A stretch of DNA of 64,000 bases from Anabaena subtropica FACHB-260 (GTDB taxonomy: Bacteria; Cyanobacteriota; Cyanobacteriia; Cyanobacteriales; Nostocaceae), in contig NZ_JACJRF010000010.1 of assembly GCF_014697105.1 (NCBI RefSeq), positions 1 to 64,000 of the forward strand. The letters run 5' to 3'. Made by a program: the position numbers and the translations under genes. Shown here piece by piece: positions 17,713 through 27,346 of this stretch. The notes under the pieces were generated by a model that ran no database searches, had not been told where the DNA came from, and saw nothing but the letters and a program-made list of their open reading frames with translations. Every line of letters starts with the position of its first letter. Within the stretch, counting starts at the first letter, position 1.

Positions 17713-19842
17713 TTGAATGAATGCAAATATAGTGCTATACAAACATCCATGATATTAGATGCGATCAGCTACGCTGGGCGGAACGCCATCGCCTACGGTG
17801 GAGCGTTACCCATCACCAGTTCTTGGCAAGGTGTAAGTAATTATTTAGTTGCTTCCATATTTTCCACACCTATTAAAGACCCAGTACCAGTTTTCTTGAT
17901 GATATTGGGGATTATGTTAATTGCTCCCCTGCTATTTGAGAAGATTCGCCTACCAGGGATTGTGGGATTAATTTTAGCAGGGGTAATAGTCGGCCCTAAC
18001 GGGTTGGGATTATTGGCAAGAGATAACACTATTGTGCTTTTAGGTACTATAGGTTTGTTGTTCCTGATGTTCATGGCAGGACTGGAAACTAGCCTCGATG
18101 ACCTGAAATACAACGCTGATAAGGCAGTCATTTTTGGACTAGCTACCTTTGCAGTACCCATGATATTGGGTACTGGAGCCATGATGGCAATTGGCTATGA
18201 TTTATTGCCTGCGATTCTTGTGGCTTCTTGTTTCGCCTCCCATACTCTACTTGCTCTACCCATTGCAACTAAACTGGGCATCATGCGTTCTCAAGTCTTG
18301 ACTACAACTCTCGGAGGGACGCTAATTACCAATATTTTGGCATTGTTGGTGTTAGCGGTGGTAGTGAGGGCGCATCAAGGTAATTTAACTCTCAGTTTTT
18401 GGTTATTTCTGATTCCGGCGTTAATTATTTACACCTTTCTCACTTTGTGGGGTGTACCACGCATCGGGCGCTGGTTTTTTCAAAGGTTTGGACATGATGA
18501 AGGGGCAGAGTTTACCTTCGTCTTGGCTACCCTGTTTGTAGTTTCTTATGGAGCAGAACTAGTCCAAATTGAGCCAATTATTGGGGCTTTTTTGGCAGGA
18601 GTTGCTATTACTCAACTCATCCCTCAACTTAGCCCCCTCATGAACCGGATTCAATTTATCGGCAATACCCTGTTTGTACCTTTCTTTTTAATTTCTGTGG
18701 GAATGCTGGTTAATCCTTTGATTTTGGTACAAGAACCGCGATCGCTGGTAGTATCTGGTGTGATGGTAACTGTGGCTATTATTGCCAAATTTATTCCCGC
18801 TTGGGGTTCCGGTAAATTATTTGGGCTAGGATTTAACGGCATTATGGTGATGTTTGGGCTGTCGGTAGCTCAAGCCGCATCAACTTTGGCAGCAATCACG
18901 GTGGCTTATAAGATCGAGTTGGTAGACCAATTAACAGTCAATGGCACGATCGCCATGATTTTAGTTACCTGTATTGCTTCTCCTTGGGTAACAGCAAAGT
19001 GGGGAAGAAATCTCAAGCCAGGAGCGGATAGTGTCCAAACACGTCAAGGTGGCAGTATAGGCGATCGCGTTTTAGTTCCAGTTGCTAACCCCAACACAGA
19101 AGATAACCTACTCCAGTTGGCAATTATCCTGACTAAGTCAGCCGCCGGTACTTTGTTCCCACTCCACATTTTACTGGAGGAAAATACCCCGATTAACCCA
19201 GATGCCAAAGCTAAACAAAGCCAACTCCTGTCCACAGCAGAAATGATTGCCCATGCAGCTGTTGTCAATGTCACACCAGTCGGCCGGATTGACGAATCCA
19301 TTGACAAAGGTATTGCCCGCGTAGCCGAAGAAAAGCAAGCTAGTGTGATTATCTGCGGTTGGAAGGGTTACTCTACCTATGAAGAAAACTTATTTGGTGG
19401 TGTAATTGACAAGATTGTCCAGCGTAGTTTTATACCTGTTTTGGTGTCTCGCTTCCCCTTACCCATTCAACACACAAATCGGGTATTTTTAGCCTTTACC
19501 ACCCAACAAGCCCAAGTCAGCACCTTTGGGCAAAGCATCGAATTAGCTAAAGCGTTAGCCACAGAACTTAAAGCTTCTCTACAACTTTTACAAGTAGTAT
19601 CGTTGCGGGGAGAAGCAATCGAAATAAGTGATACTGGACTACCAGCCGATACACCAATTCAAAAAGTACGGGGGAACTTTGTCCGCCAAGTTTCGCGCTT
19701 ACTCAAAACCAATGATTTACTGCTACTGAATGGGACTGTGGAAAACAAAACGCAACTATTTTCCCTGTTTGGCAACGCACCAGAAGCGATCGCCCGTAAT
19801 CATCCGAAAGTAGCCATGATTATTGCATACTTTCCCCAATAA
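17713..19842 (+). CDS. Na+/H+ (cation/proton) antiporter, CPA2 type with universal-stress-like C-terminus
   Basis: About 709 residues. From residue 60 there are some 12 membrane spans of the CPA2 antiporter fold (LLFEKIRLPGIVGLILAGVIVGPNGLGLL is typical). Residues 450-709 are two soluble modules resembling universal stress protein domains (RVLVPVANP and RVFLAFTT). The start is doubtful: TTG at 17713 has GAGAAGG ahead of it, while ATGs at 17749 and 17899 lack good ribosome sites. Residues 16-32 are encoded by a dispersed repeat (see 17757-17806), so the native start may be further in. Confidence 0.88.
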   Translation: MNECKYSAIQTSMILDAISYAGRNAIAYGGALPITSSWQGVSNYLVASIFSTPIKDPVPVFLMILGIMLIAPLLFEKIRLPGIVGLILAGVIVGPNGLGLLARDNTIVLLGTIGLLFLMFMAGLETSLDDLKYNADKAVIFGLATFAVPMILGTGAMMAIGYDLLPAILVASCFASHTLLALPIATKLGIMRSQVLTTTLGGTLITNILALLVLAVVVRAHQGNLTLSFWLFLIPALIIYTFLTLWGVPRIGRWFFQRFGHDEGAEFTFVLATLFVVSYGAELVQIEPIIGAFLAGVAITQLIPQLSPLMNRIQFIGNTLFVPFFLISVGMLVNPLILVQEPRSLVVSGVMVTVAIIAKFIPAWGSGKLFGLGFNGIMVMFGLSVAQAASTLAAITVAYKIELVDQLTVNGTIAMILVTCIASPWVTAKWGRNLKPGADSVQTRQGGSIGDRVLVPVANPNTEDNLLQLAIILTKSAAGTLFPLHILLEENTPINPDAKAKQSQLLSTAEMIAHAAVVNVTPVGRIDESIDKGIARVAEEKQASVIICGWKGYSTYEENLFGGVIDKIVQRSFIPVLVSRFPLPIQHTNRVFLAFTTQQAQVSTFGQSIELAKALATELKASLQLLQVVSLRGEAIEISDTGLPADTPIQKVRGNFVRQVSRLLKTNDLLLLNGTVENKTQLFSLFGNAPEAIARNHPKVAMIIAYFPQ
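17757..17806. repeat. small dispersed palindromic repeat inside the antiporter 5' end
   Basis: The stretch GATGCGATC...GGGCGGAACGCCATCGC...GGAGCG is a variant of the sequence at 56899-56932 (GCGATCGCCTATGGCGGGCGGAACGCCATCGC). The shared core is GGGCGGAACGCCATCGC, and its arms GGCG/CGCC fold back. Here it encodes part of the first residues of the antiporter reading frame. Confidence 0.6.
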
Positions 19843-19968
19843 AGAGGCAGGGGAGTAGGGAGCAGGGAGCAGGGGAAAAACATAATTTATCCTCACTCCC
19901 CCTCTACTCAGCATCGGCTACACGCCCCGCTACCACTAACAGCACTCACAACTCAGCACTCACCACTT

Positions 19969-21012
19969 ATGATTTATCCCGTTATTTGGCAAAATAATTC
20001 AGTCTTACTAATTGATCAAACTCGTTTACCTAATGAGTATGTGGTTGTAGAAATTCATAGTAGTGAAGATATGGCCCAGGCGATTAAAACCATGATTGTT
20101 CGAGGTGCGCCTGCTATCGGTGTGGCGGCGGCTTATGGGATGTATTTGGGGGCTAGGGAAATTCAAACAAGCGATCGCTCTAAGTTTTTGCAACAGTTGG
20201 AAAAAGTCGCTGAGTTATTGCGGGCAACTCGTCCCACTGCGGTAAATTTATTTTGGGCAATTAGTCGGATGCTGAAAACTGCCCACGAAACTTTAGGAAC
20301 AGTTGCCCAAATCAAAGAAAAACTCTTACAAACAGCCCAAGCTATCAATGCAGAAGATTTGCAAACCTGTCAGGCGATCGGCGACAATGGCTTGGCTGTC
20401 TTACCCAAAACACCAGAAAAACTCACATTGCTCACCCATTGCAATGCCGGGGCTTTAGCTACGGCTGGTTATGGTACAGCCTTGGGAGTTGTCCGTTCAG
20501 CTTGGCGCGAGGGAAGGTTAGAACGTTTGTTTGCTGATGAAACCCGTCCTCGTCTGCAAGGTGCAAAACTCACTACCTGGGAATGTGTGCAAGAAGGTAT
20601 TCCCGTAACGCTGATTACTGACAATATGGCAGCCCATTGCATGAAACAGGGTTTAATTCATGCTGTCGTTGTCGGTGCTGATCGAATTGCTGCTAATGGT
20701 GATGCTGCTAATAAAATTGGCACTTATAGTTTAGCAATAATAGCCAAAGCACATCACGTTCCTTTCTTCGTGGCTGCACCTCTCTCTACTGTTGATTTTG
20801 AATTATCCAATGGTAGTCAAATCCCCATTGAAGAACGCAATCCAGTAGAAATTTATCAAGTCGGGGATACTATGCTGACACCCTTAGGCGTGGAATTTTA
20901 CAATCCTGCTTTTGATGTCACTCCAGCCGAGTTAATTACAGCCATCATCACAGAGAATGGTGCATTTGCTCCTGGTGATTTAATCAAATTACAAAAACAA
21001 TTTGCGGCTTAA
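19969..21012 (+). CDS. mtnA: S-methyl-5-thioribose-1-phosphate isomerase
   Basis: 347 residues. It isomerises methylthioribose-1-phosphate to methylthioribulose-1-phosphate in methionine salvage. Diagnostic segments are [49 protein letters not shown] with the catalytic Cys, and [23 protein letters not shown] with the catalytic Asp. No other salvage gene adjoins it. The leader holds G-rich and GCACTCA short repeats, and the 3' end runs into the heptamer array at 21030. Confidence 0.95.
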   Translation: MIYPVIWQNNSVLLIDQTRLPNEYVVVEIHSSEDMAQAIKTMIVRGAPAIGVAAAYGMYLGAREIQTSDRSKFLQQLEKVAELLRATRPTAVNLFWAISRMLKTAHETLGTVAQIKEKLLQTAQAINAEDLQTCQAIGDNGLAVLPKTPEKLTLLTHCNAGALATAGYGTALGVVRSAWREGRLERLFADETRPRLQGAKLTTWECVQEGIPVTLITDNMAAHCMKQGLIHAVVVGADRIAANGDAANKIGTYSLAIIAKAHHVPFFVAAPLSTVDFELSNGSQIPIEERNPVEIYQVGDTMLTPLGVEFYNPAFDVTPAELITAIITENGAFAPGDLIKLQKQFAA

Positions 21013-21029
21013 ATGAGTAAATACCCATT

Positions 21030-21078
21030 ACTCATTACTCATTACTCATTACTCATTACTCATTACTCATTACTCATT
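21030..21078 (+). repeat. ACTCATT heptamer tandem array (7 perfect copies)
   Basis: Seven perfect copies of ACTCATT, preceded by one degenerate copy (ACCCATT, 21023-21029). The flanks AAATGAGTAA (21011-21020) and TTACTCATTT (21070-21079) are perfect inverted complements. Transcripts from mtnA could therefore form a hairpin with the array in the loop. Confidence 0.85.
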
Positions 21079-21093
21079 TAATTTGGTTCACCG

Positions 21094-22272
21094 ATGATGA
21101 CACCTCGATTTAAATACACCAGGGCTAGTCAAGGGGATATTCAACAACTGGGGTCTATCCTTGAACAGTGTTTTGTCATGTCATCTGGTGACAGTAAAAT
21201 CTATGCCAAAGGCATTGGGTTAGAAAACTTTCGTGTTATTTATCGAGAAGACATAGTTGCAGGTGGATTGGCAATTCTGCCGATGGGTCAGTGGTGGGGG
21301 GGTCAGCGTGTACCAATGGCGGGGATTGCGGCTGTGGGTATTGCGCCAGAATATCGGGGAGATGGAGCGGCGATCGCTCTCATCCAGCATACTCTCCAAG
21401 ATATCTCTGAGCAAGAAATTCCTATTTCGGTTCTCTATCCAGCGACACAACGCCTTTACCGTAAAGCCGGGTATGAACAAGCCGGGACTTCTTGCGTATG
21501 GGAAATTTCGGCTGAAAGTATTCAAATCCGACAGCAGCCTTTACCCGTAGAACCTATCATTCCTAAAAATCAAACCTTCTTTCGTGAGTTATATCAACAA
21601 CAGGCACAACTCACTCATGGATATTTAGACCGACATCCTGCTATTTGGCAAGGATTAATGCGGACATCTGATTCAGAAACTCTCTATAGTTACTTAATTG
21701 GTGACAAAGACCAACCCCAAGGTTACATCATCTTTACTCAAGAACGAACCAAAGATGACACAATTCTCAGAATTAGAGATTGGGTAATGCTTTCCAATGC
21801 TGCTGTACAAAGCTTTTGGTCGTTTATTGCCAATCATCGTTCCCAAATTGACAAAGTACTTTGGAAGAGTTCTGTAGTCGATGCGTTGACATTACTCCTA
21901 CCAGAACACAGCGCCACAATCAAAAATCAAGATCGCTGGATGTTACGAATCGTTGATGTGTGCAAAGCACTAGAGGCGCGGGGTTATCCTTCAGGAGTGG
22001 ACGCAGAATTACATTTAGAGGTGCAAGATGACCTTTTAACTGCCAACAACGGTAAATTTATCTTATCTGTTGCCAATTGCAAAGGTAAAGTAACTCAAGG
22101 TGGTAAAGGTGAATTACAGCTAGACATTAGAGGATTAGCACCCTTGTATACCGGTTTATTTACACCCCGTCAGTTGCAGCTAACAGGAAAACTCAATGCT
22201 ACAGAAACAGCACTCCTAACAGCTACACAAATCTTTGCCAGTGAATCCCCTTGGATGGTTGATTTCTTTTAA
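21094..22272 (+). CDS. Eis-like GNAT N-acetyltransferase with SCP2-like C-terminal domain
   Basis: 392 residues, the length and layout of the Eis family. It has an N-terminal GNAT domain with the acetyl-CoA loop VGIAPEYRGDGAAIALIQ (about 80-97), a second GNAT-like half (about 160-270), and a C-terminal SCP2-like sterol-carrier domain (about 285-392) ending at the protein C-terminus as usual for Eis. Eis enzymes acetylate amines of aminoglycosides or proteins; the substrate here is unknown. The ATG at 21094 or the next one (21097) may be used. Confidence 0.82.
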   Translation: MMTPRFKYTRASQGDIQQLGSILEQCFVMSSGDSKIYAKGIGLENFRVIYREDIVAGGLAILPMGQWWGGQRVPMAGIAAVGIAPEYRGDGAAIALIQHTLQDISEQEIPISVLYPATQRLYRKAGYEQAGTSCVWEISAESIQIRQQPLPVEPIIPKNQTFFRELYQQQAQLTHGYLDRHPAIWQGLMRTSDSETLYSYLIGDKDQPQGYIIFTQERTKDDTILRIRDWVMLSNAAVQSFWSFIANHRSQIDKVLWKSSVVDALTLLLPEHSATIKNQDRWMLRIVDVCKALEARGYPSGVDAELHLEVQDDLLTANNGKFILSVANCKGKVTQGGKGELQLDIRGLAPLYTGLFTPRQLQLTGKLNATETALLTATQIFASESPWMVDFF

Positions 22273-22398
22273 TCTAGGCGTGTGGGGGTCAACTATATTC
22301 CACAACCTTGGCGGTTGCTGGGTAAAGGAAATTATGCCGCAGTAGTTTATCACCCTGAGTATCCTGAGTGTGTAGTAAAAAGCTACGGTGGAGTATAA
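22273..22398 (+). pseudogene. fragment of a protein-kinase-like gene (G-loop region)
   Basis: The frame immediately after the acetyltransferase stop codon reads on for about 40 codons, including PWRLLGKGNYAAVVYHPEYP and CVVKSYGG, then stops. LGKGNYAAV followed by VVK matches the glycine-rich loop and invariant Lys of a protein-kinase fold seen in cyanobacterial proteins of the form LGxGNYAAVFxHPxxPxxVVKxY. The remaining kinase domain is absent, and no start codon with a ribosome site is seen. I read it as the remnant of a truncated gene. Confidence 0.6.
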
Positions 22399-22402
22399 GG
22401 TG

Positions 22403-23626
22403 TCACCTTTTCATAAAGGGAACGGTAGAGCCAGCCAGATGAATTTCTTTAGCAGCTTTGAGTCCAGATTCTAACGCTCCTTGAAGCCAGCCTCTCGTCT
22501 TGGACGTATGCTCTCCAGAAAAATAAATCTTTCCTTCTGACTTCCCTAATTCTGGAAATAGTTTCTTCTCCTGTTCATCTGTTGGATAGGCCCAACCCCC
22601 TTTTGACCAGATATTTTTCGTCCATGAATAAAAGTGCGATCGCACAGAGTAATTAGTTACCCCAGGTAAAATCTCCTCCCAATGCTGGAGTAATTTAGCC
22701 TGTTGAGCTTTGCCCTCAAAAGCATCTATCTCAAGAGCTTTTTCTCCTTTTAGATAGGCATGAAGAATACCTGTATTTTCAGGTTTATCCCAAGTAGTAT
22801 GCCACAGCTCTTCATCCTCGAAAGATCCCCACCCGTTTAAGTTATCTTTTTCCCAGAACCGATTAGGGAATTTAACAAAGCAACGAGTTGCTGCTCGATA
22901 GTTATATCCTCCTGCGGCCGCCTGTTTTTTTGCTGGAGATAGGTCAGGTGAAAAAGTAATTTGATTTAAAACGGTTAACGGGACAGTACACAACACACAA
23001 TCACCAAAATATCGTTGCCCTGACAAGCACGACACTTCAACACCATTAGATGTTTGTACAATTCGAGTAACAGAATCATCAAGTTTAATTTTTTCTGTCA
23101 ATGCTTGGGCAAATGCTTGGGGAAGTAGATCAAATCCATCCGTCAGTTTTTGAATCTCTTGAGTACGGATTTGTGGTTGATTTTGAAATAGTTCTTTCGC
23201 TGCGACTAATATACGTTTTCCATCCTTCATCGTGAGATATTTCCCAGATGTCGGCGCAAATTGTGAAAGTCTTAGACCAAAATGTTTGATGTAATCAAGG
23301 GTTAAATGATGATTTGGTGGGATTCTAGCCGCTCCAAGTTCTACTAAATCCTCTTTTTGGAAAACTCCTCGCAGGGTCAAAACTCTACCACCCACACTTT
23401 TCCTTGCTTCTAAAATAGTGACATCATGACCGACTGCTGTTAATTCATACGCTGCCACTAAACCGGAAATACCTGCACCGATAATGATCACCTTTCGATG
23501 CGGCAGTCCTTTGGGTAAAGCGCCGGGAGAAGTTGGTTTTTGGGCTTGTACTTGATCGTAGGTTACAGTTGCGGCGATGGCGAGAGTACTCCGCAATAAA
23601 AACTGACGACGATTCAGGTTGAACAT
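22403..23626 (-). CDS. FAD-dependent amine oxidase (flavin monoamine oxidase family)
   Basis: A 407-residue flavoprotein. The N-terminus NRRQFLLRS followed by a hydrophobic stretch looks like a twin-arginine export signal, with cleavage near VQAQ. The FAD dinucleotide fold follows: [18 protein letters not shown] and [14 protein letters not shown]. The C-terminal FAD motif is [22 protein letters not shown]. This is the L-amino-acid or monoamine oxidase family, which deaminates amines with release of H2O2, probably in the periplasm. The substrate is not evident. A copy of the 76-bp dispersed repeat lies upstream (23680-23755). Confidence 0.88.
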   Translation of the reverse strand: MFNLNRRQFLLRSTLAIAATVTYDQVQAQKPTSPGALPKGLPHRKVIIIGAGISGLVAAYELTAVGHDVTILEARKSVGGRVLTLRGVFQKEDLVELGAARIPPNHHLTLDYIKHFGLRLSQFAPTSGKYLTMKDGKRILVAAKELFQNQPQIRTQEIQKLTDGFDLLPQAFAQALTEKIKLDDSVTRIVQTSNGVEVSCLSGQRYFGDCVLCTVPLTVLNQITFSPDLSPAKKQAAAGGYNYRAATRCFVKFPNRFWEKDNLNGWGSFEDEELWHTTWDKPENTGILHAYLKGEKALEIDAFEGKAQQAKLLQHWEEILPGVTNYSVRSHFYSWTKNIWSKGGWAYPTDEQEKKLFPELGKSEGKIYFSGEHTSKTRGWLQGALESGLKAAKEIHLAGSTVPFMKR

Positions 23627-23679
23627 AGAGGCGGAACTAGTGATTAGGGAAGAAAAGCAATTTTTTAGGGTATTCTTTT

Positions 23680-23755
23680 TACCAAGCTTACTGCTTTAGG
23701 ACGCATTCATAACGTTTCTACAGGCGTTTAATTCTCGTAAATTGGCAAAGGTATT
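23680..23755. repeat. 76-bp dispersed repeat, copy 2
   Basis: A diverged copy of the sequence at 31-106, of equal length. It shares CCAAGCTTACT, CTTTAGGACG and TTGGCAAAGGTATT. It lies between the divergent amine oxidase and phosphatase genes, and so within their promoter region. Confidence 0.6.
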
Positions 23756-23926
23756 AAATATAAGCTGTGAATAGCTGAAACTGCTACTTTTATCTTCGAT
23801 TTCAAAAGTTTGTGGTTGATTGACTTTTTTGGTTGATTACTTTGTCGTGGTGTAACATACTCGATTGCCAGATTGATGGTATTTTATTGTTGCACAAACT
23901 CCTTTATTTCCATCGCAATACAAGCT

Positions 23927-24565
23927 ATGACACTCAATTTATATTTACTACGACATGGAGAAACTACTTTTAGTCAAAGTGGTAATTTCTGCGGTGAAAC
24001 TGATGCGGAATTGACCTCCCAAGGGTTACAGATGGCAGAGAGTTTTGCCGATGTTTATCAAAAATTGAAGTGGGAAGCGGTTTATGTCAGCCCGATGAAG
24101 CGCACAATTGCAACTGCCAAGCCATTTTGTGATGCTATCGGTATGGAGATGCAGTTGCGTGACGGGCTTAGAGAAGGTAGTTACGGCGAATGGGAAGCTA
24201 AGAGTAAATCGTTTGCTCAAGAGAATTACGCCCAAAACTATTTAAAATGGGTGACAGAACCCGCTTGGAATGCACCACTAGGTGGAGAAACTGCGGTAGA
24301 TATTGCTAACCGTTCTATGCCTGTAATTGCTGAGATTCAAGAAAAACATCCCCAGGGTAATGTTTTAGTAGTTTCCCATAAAGCCACGATTCGGATTATG
24401 CTTTGCAGTTTACTGGGAATTGATTTGGGACGCTATCGCTATCGGGTGAATATTTTGGTCGCGTCGGTAAGTATGGTTAAATTTGACGTTAATGGCCCTT
24501 TGTTAGAAATATTAGGCGATCGCCATCATATACCCGATGATCTTCGCTCTCGTCCAGGAACATAA
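23927..24565 (+). CDS. histidine phosphatase (phosphoglycerate mutase-like) family protein
   Basis: 212 residues from the ATG at 23927, which places the RHG motif near the N-terminus (LYLLRHGETTFSQ) as is usual; the longer frame from 23873 adds an unlikely leader. The phospho-acceptor His is in RHGE, the second His in VVSHKATIRIML, and the acid residue in REGSYGEWE. Members dephosphorylate sugar phosphates, phosphoserine or cobalamin intermediates, and the substrate is not evident here. The stop codon is followed by a 424-bp convergent gap. Confidence 0.87.
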   Translation: MTLNLYLLRHGETTFSQSGNFCGETDAELTSQGLQMAESFADVYQKLKWEAVYVSPMKRTIATAKPFCDAIGMEMQLRDGLREGSYGEWEAKSKSFAQENYAQNYLKWVTEPAWNAPLGGETAVDIANRSMPVIAEIQEKHPQGNVLVVSHKATIRIMLCSLLGIDLGRYRYRVNILVASVSMVKFDVNGPLLEILGDRHHIPDDLRSRPGT

Positions 24566-24989
24566 TAGTCCCGACTAGTAGTTTGTCAAGAAACTATTGA
24601 CATGATATCTGCGTTCACGGCAACAAAATCTAACTCCTTTGGTTTTATCTTTATATTGGGGAATTTTCGGTTTCCCTAGAAATTTCCCTGGATGTTGTTT
24701 CTAGGCTTTCAGTCCGGGAAAATAACTTATCCATGCTGAATCTCATATAAGTGATGATTTGCTTACTCACTTTCATGTAAGGCTTTGTAATCATCTGTCT
24801 TACTTGTTTGGTGATAGAGTTGGTTAAAGTTTAATTTCTAGTGGTGTTTGAAGAAGTGTTGACGATAATAGTAATTAGCTAGTTTAAACAGGTTTTTAAA
24901 CAAAAAAACCTTCTGGTCAAGCAATAATGAATAACCTGTTTATAGGTAAAGTAACAAATTTTTCAAAAAAAGATGCCAGCAGACCAGAA
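24566..24989. other. convergent intergenic region with several hairpins
   Basis: A 424-bp gap between the 3' ends of two genes. No coding frame was seen. CCTAGAAA (24675-24682) pairs with TTTCTAGG (24698-24705), and competing GGGAA/TTCCC arms lie around it (about 24659-24720). AGGTTTTT (24890-24897) pairs with AAAAACCT (24904-24911), probably a terminator for one of the flanking genes. The middle structured part could belong to a small RNA, which is speculative. Confidence 0.4.
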
Positions 24990-25538
24990 TTATAAGTTAA
25001 CAACTCGCTTAAGAATAAAAAAGTAAAGTTGAGGTAGGTTTTTATAATCCATAATGCCTAACACAGTATTTTCATCTACTTTTCTAAAATAATCATTGAT
25101 CGGTAAATAATCATAAATCATTGTAGCAGAGACTCTTCCTCTATACTCCATCATTCTCAGTCTTGCTTGACTGTTATCGGTTTTCATTAAATAATTCATT
25201 GACACTAGTAATGGTCTTAGAGATTTATTTTTAGGTATCGGTAATTTTAAAACCCAGTCCATTAAAGTAGGATTAGGTGCAACACGAAAAATTTTTTCTT
25301 GGTTATCTAAAAATAATAAAGGATGAACATTTTCAGAGTCTATAAATTCCTTGCCATACCAATTTGAAATCTCTAATAAACCATCTATTGGATGATTTGT
25401 ATGTAATCCAGATCCTTGCCACAGACCAAACATAAACTCTAAATTTACGGGTTCAAGAGCGTCAAACAGTTCTAAAGCTTTTTCTGTCGTAGTGTTACCC
25501 GTGTTCAAAATTAAATGATAATTTTCTAATGTTTCCAT
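24990..25538 (-). CDS. GXWXG / DUF4334 domain protein
   Basis: 182 residues. The N-terminal half carries the GXWXG domain signature: ALELFDALEPVNLEFMFGLWQGSGL, then the target NHPIDGLLEISNWYGKEF. The C-terminal half is a DUF4334 domain (RLRMMEYRGRVSATMIYDYLPINDYFRKVDENTVLGIMD). The two commonly occur together in bacteria and plants. The fold is beta-rich and thought to bind small hydrophobic molecules; function unknown. An AAGGAGAAC-like ribosome site precedes the ATG. Confidence 0.82.
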   Translation of the reverse strand: METLENYHLILNTGNTTTEKALELFDALEPVNLEFMFGLWQGSGLHTNHPIDGLLEISNWYGKEFIDSENVHPLLFLDNQEKIFRVAPNPTLMDWVLKLPIPKNKSLRPLLVSMNYLMKTDNSQARLRMMEYRGRVSATMIYDYLPINDYFRKVDENTVLGIMDYKNLPQLYFFILKRVVNL

Positions 25539-25582
25539 TTTTGTTCTCCTTGTAACCGCAATTTTGCCGGAACGAGCTTTTA

Positions 25583-25795
25583 ATGCTCATTCTCTCATGC
25601 TTTGATCTCAAGCCTTTGATAGTAGATGGGTACTTGATAGGCTCGCTGATCTCATCTCACACCTCCAAGAGACTATTTAATGGTAAGTGTGAGAAAGAGC
25701 CGTTTTGGAATGGGTATTTGGGGCAGTATATGGTGGTTGTTAGCTTTGCGGACGGGTCTAAGTCGGTGGTGTGTGATTGGTTGACGGTGCTTTAG
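25583..25795 (+). CDS. short hypothetical ORF (70 codons), doubtful
   Basis: An ATG-started frame between the divergent leader of the DUF4334 gene and the 3' end of the FAD-Rieske gene. The translation has believable composition (YLGQYMVVVSFADGSKSVVCDW) but no recognised domain and only a weak ribosome site. It may be a small gene or the tail of a decayed one. Confidence 0.25.
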   Translation: MLILSCFDLKPLIVDGYLIGSLISSHTSKRLFNGKCEKEPFWNGYLGQYMVVVSFADGSKSVVCDWLTVL

Positions 25796-25840
25796 ATCAT
25801 GTTGTTATAAAGCAAAATAGTTTTAGCTATTGCTTCATAC

Positions 25841-27346
25841 CTAGAACTTCTTTAAATCTTTCACTGTCGGCCCATGCAATACTTCCCCAATGCAACTGAA
25901 ACGTGAACCATGACAGGGACAGTCCCAACTTTTCTCACCACTGTTCCAAGCAACAACACAACCCAAGTGAGAACACACCGCAGAAACAGCGTGTATTTTT
26001 CCTGTCTCATCTCGGTAAGCGGCTACCTTATCACCATCAACAGTGACTACTTTTCCTTCACCAATTGCGACATCTTCCAGAGATTTATTCAATCCCTTGA
26101 GACGATCTCCTATCCAATGAGTACCGACTTGCAAATTTTGTTTTATACCTTCTATCTGGACAAAAGGAGTGGCGCGAGTTGCATCGTATAAATCGGCAGC
26201 AGGATTTTCAATCCCTAAAATTTTATCTGCAAGTATTATTCCCGATAAGGTTCCTTTAGTCATACCCCACAGACTAAAACCAGTTGCTACAAAAGTATGT
26301 TTGCTTAAAGGAGTCAATTTTCCTATATAGGGTATTTGATCAAAAGATACAAAGTCCTGAGTAGACCAACGATAATCAATGGAATCAACACCAAAGCGAG
26401 AACGGGCATAATTTTCCAAATCTAGATATTTGTCTTCAGTATTTTCTACTGTTCCCACTTTATGACCACCGCCACCAACAAGTAGCAATAATCCACCTTT
26501 ATGAGGAGTAGTCCGAATGGAGTAGTATTTTTCTCCTGAACCTATGTACATTCCTATAGGAGCTTTTTCATCTGCAATCCGCGCACCAATTATATAAGAA
26601 CGTTTGGGATAAGTTTTCGCAAAAAATAACCCCTCATCAGTAATGGGGATATTGGTTGTAACTATGACATCCTGTGCCTGAATGATTCCCTTATTAGTAG
26701 TAACTTGGCAAAGATTATTCTCCTCTACCTTCTCTACGGTTGTATTTTCAAATACGTAACTTCCATCACCAGGAATTTGCTTGATCAAATGTAACAGGTA
26801 TTTGCGAGAATGAAATTGTGCTTGGTTCTCAAACTTAACAGCACCAGCTACAGGGAAAGGTAGAGAAGTTTCACAAACAAATGTTGCGGGTAGCCCTAAT
26901 TTTAGTGCTGCCTCTACCTCTTTTTCAATGTCTTTGAGATTATCGTCTGTCTCTGCAAAAGTATAGGCATTTTGACGACTAAAATCACAATCAATTTGTT
27001 CTTCTGCAACTGTTTTAGCAACGAATTCTAATGCTGCTTGGTTTGACTGTGCATATATGCGTGCCTTTTCTTCACCATGATTTTTAATTAAATCTGCATA
27101 AATTAATTGGTGAAGCGAAGTAATTTTAGCTGTAGTATGACCGCTAACTCCAGTAGATATCTGTCTCGATTCAATTACCGCAACGGTTTTACCTGCACGT
27201 TTAAGTAATCTGGCAGCAGTGATTCCTGCAATGCCTGCGCCAACGATGGCCACATCTACAGATAGATTTTTGCTCAGTGATGGAAAGTTAGTTGTAGGTG
27301 TTGAGTCAATCCAATAAGAAATGTGTTTTCCTGAGATAGTAGGCAT
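25841..27346 (-). CDS. FAD-dependent oxidoreductase with C-terminal Rieske [2Fe-2S] domain
   Basis: 501 residues. Residues 28-400 form a DAO-type FAD domain (VDVAIVGAGIAGITAARLL, then the FAD/NAD ribose acid in VAVIES). Residues 410-501 form a Rieske domain with ligands Cys458, His460, Cys476 and His479, plus Cys463 and Cys478 placed for the stabilising disulfide. The fusion suggests electron transfer between flavin and cluster within one chain. Substrate unknown. It is followed by no operon partner. The upstream 560 bp is AT-rich and apparently non-coding. Confidence 0.87.
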   Translation of the reverse strand: MPTISGKHISYWIDSTPTTNFPSLSKNLSVDVAIVGAGIAGITAARLLKRAGKTVAVIESRQISTGVSGHTTAKITSLHQLIYADLIKNHGEEKARIYAQSNQAALEFVAKTVAEEQIDCDFSRQNAYTFAETDDNLKDIEKEVEAALKLGLPATFVCETSLPFPVAGAVKFENQAQFHSRKYLLHLIKQIPGDGSYVFENTTVEKVEENNLCQVTTNKGIIQAQDVIVTTNIPITDEGLFFAKTYPKRSYIIGARIADEKAPIGMYIGSGEKYYSIRTTPHKGGLLLLVGGGGHKVGTVENTEDKYLDLENYARSRFGVDSIDYRWSTQDFVSFDQIPYIGKLTPLSKHTFVATGFSLWGMTKGTLSGIILADKILGIENPAADLYDATRATPFVQIEGIKQNLQVGTHWIGDRLKGLNKSLEDVAIGEGKVVTVDGDKVAAYRDETGKIHAVSAVCSHLGCVVAWNSGEKSWDCPCHGSRFSCIGEVLHGPTVKDLKKF

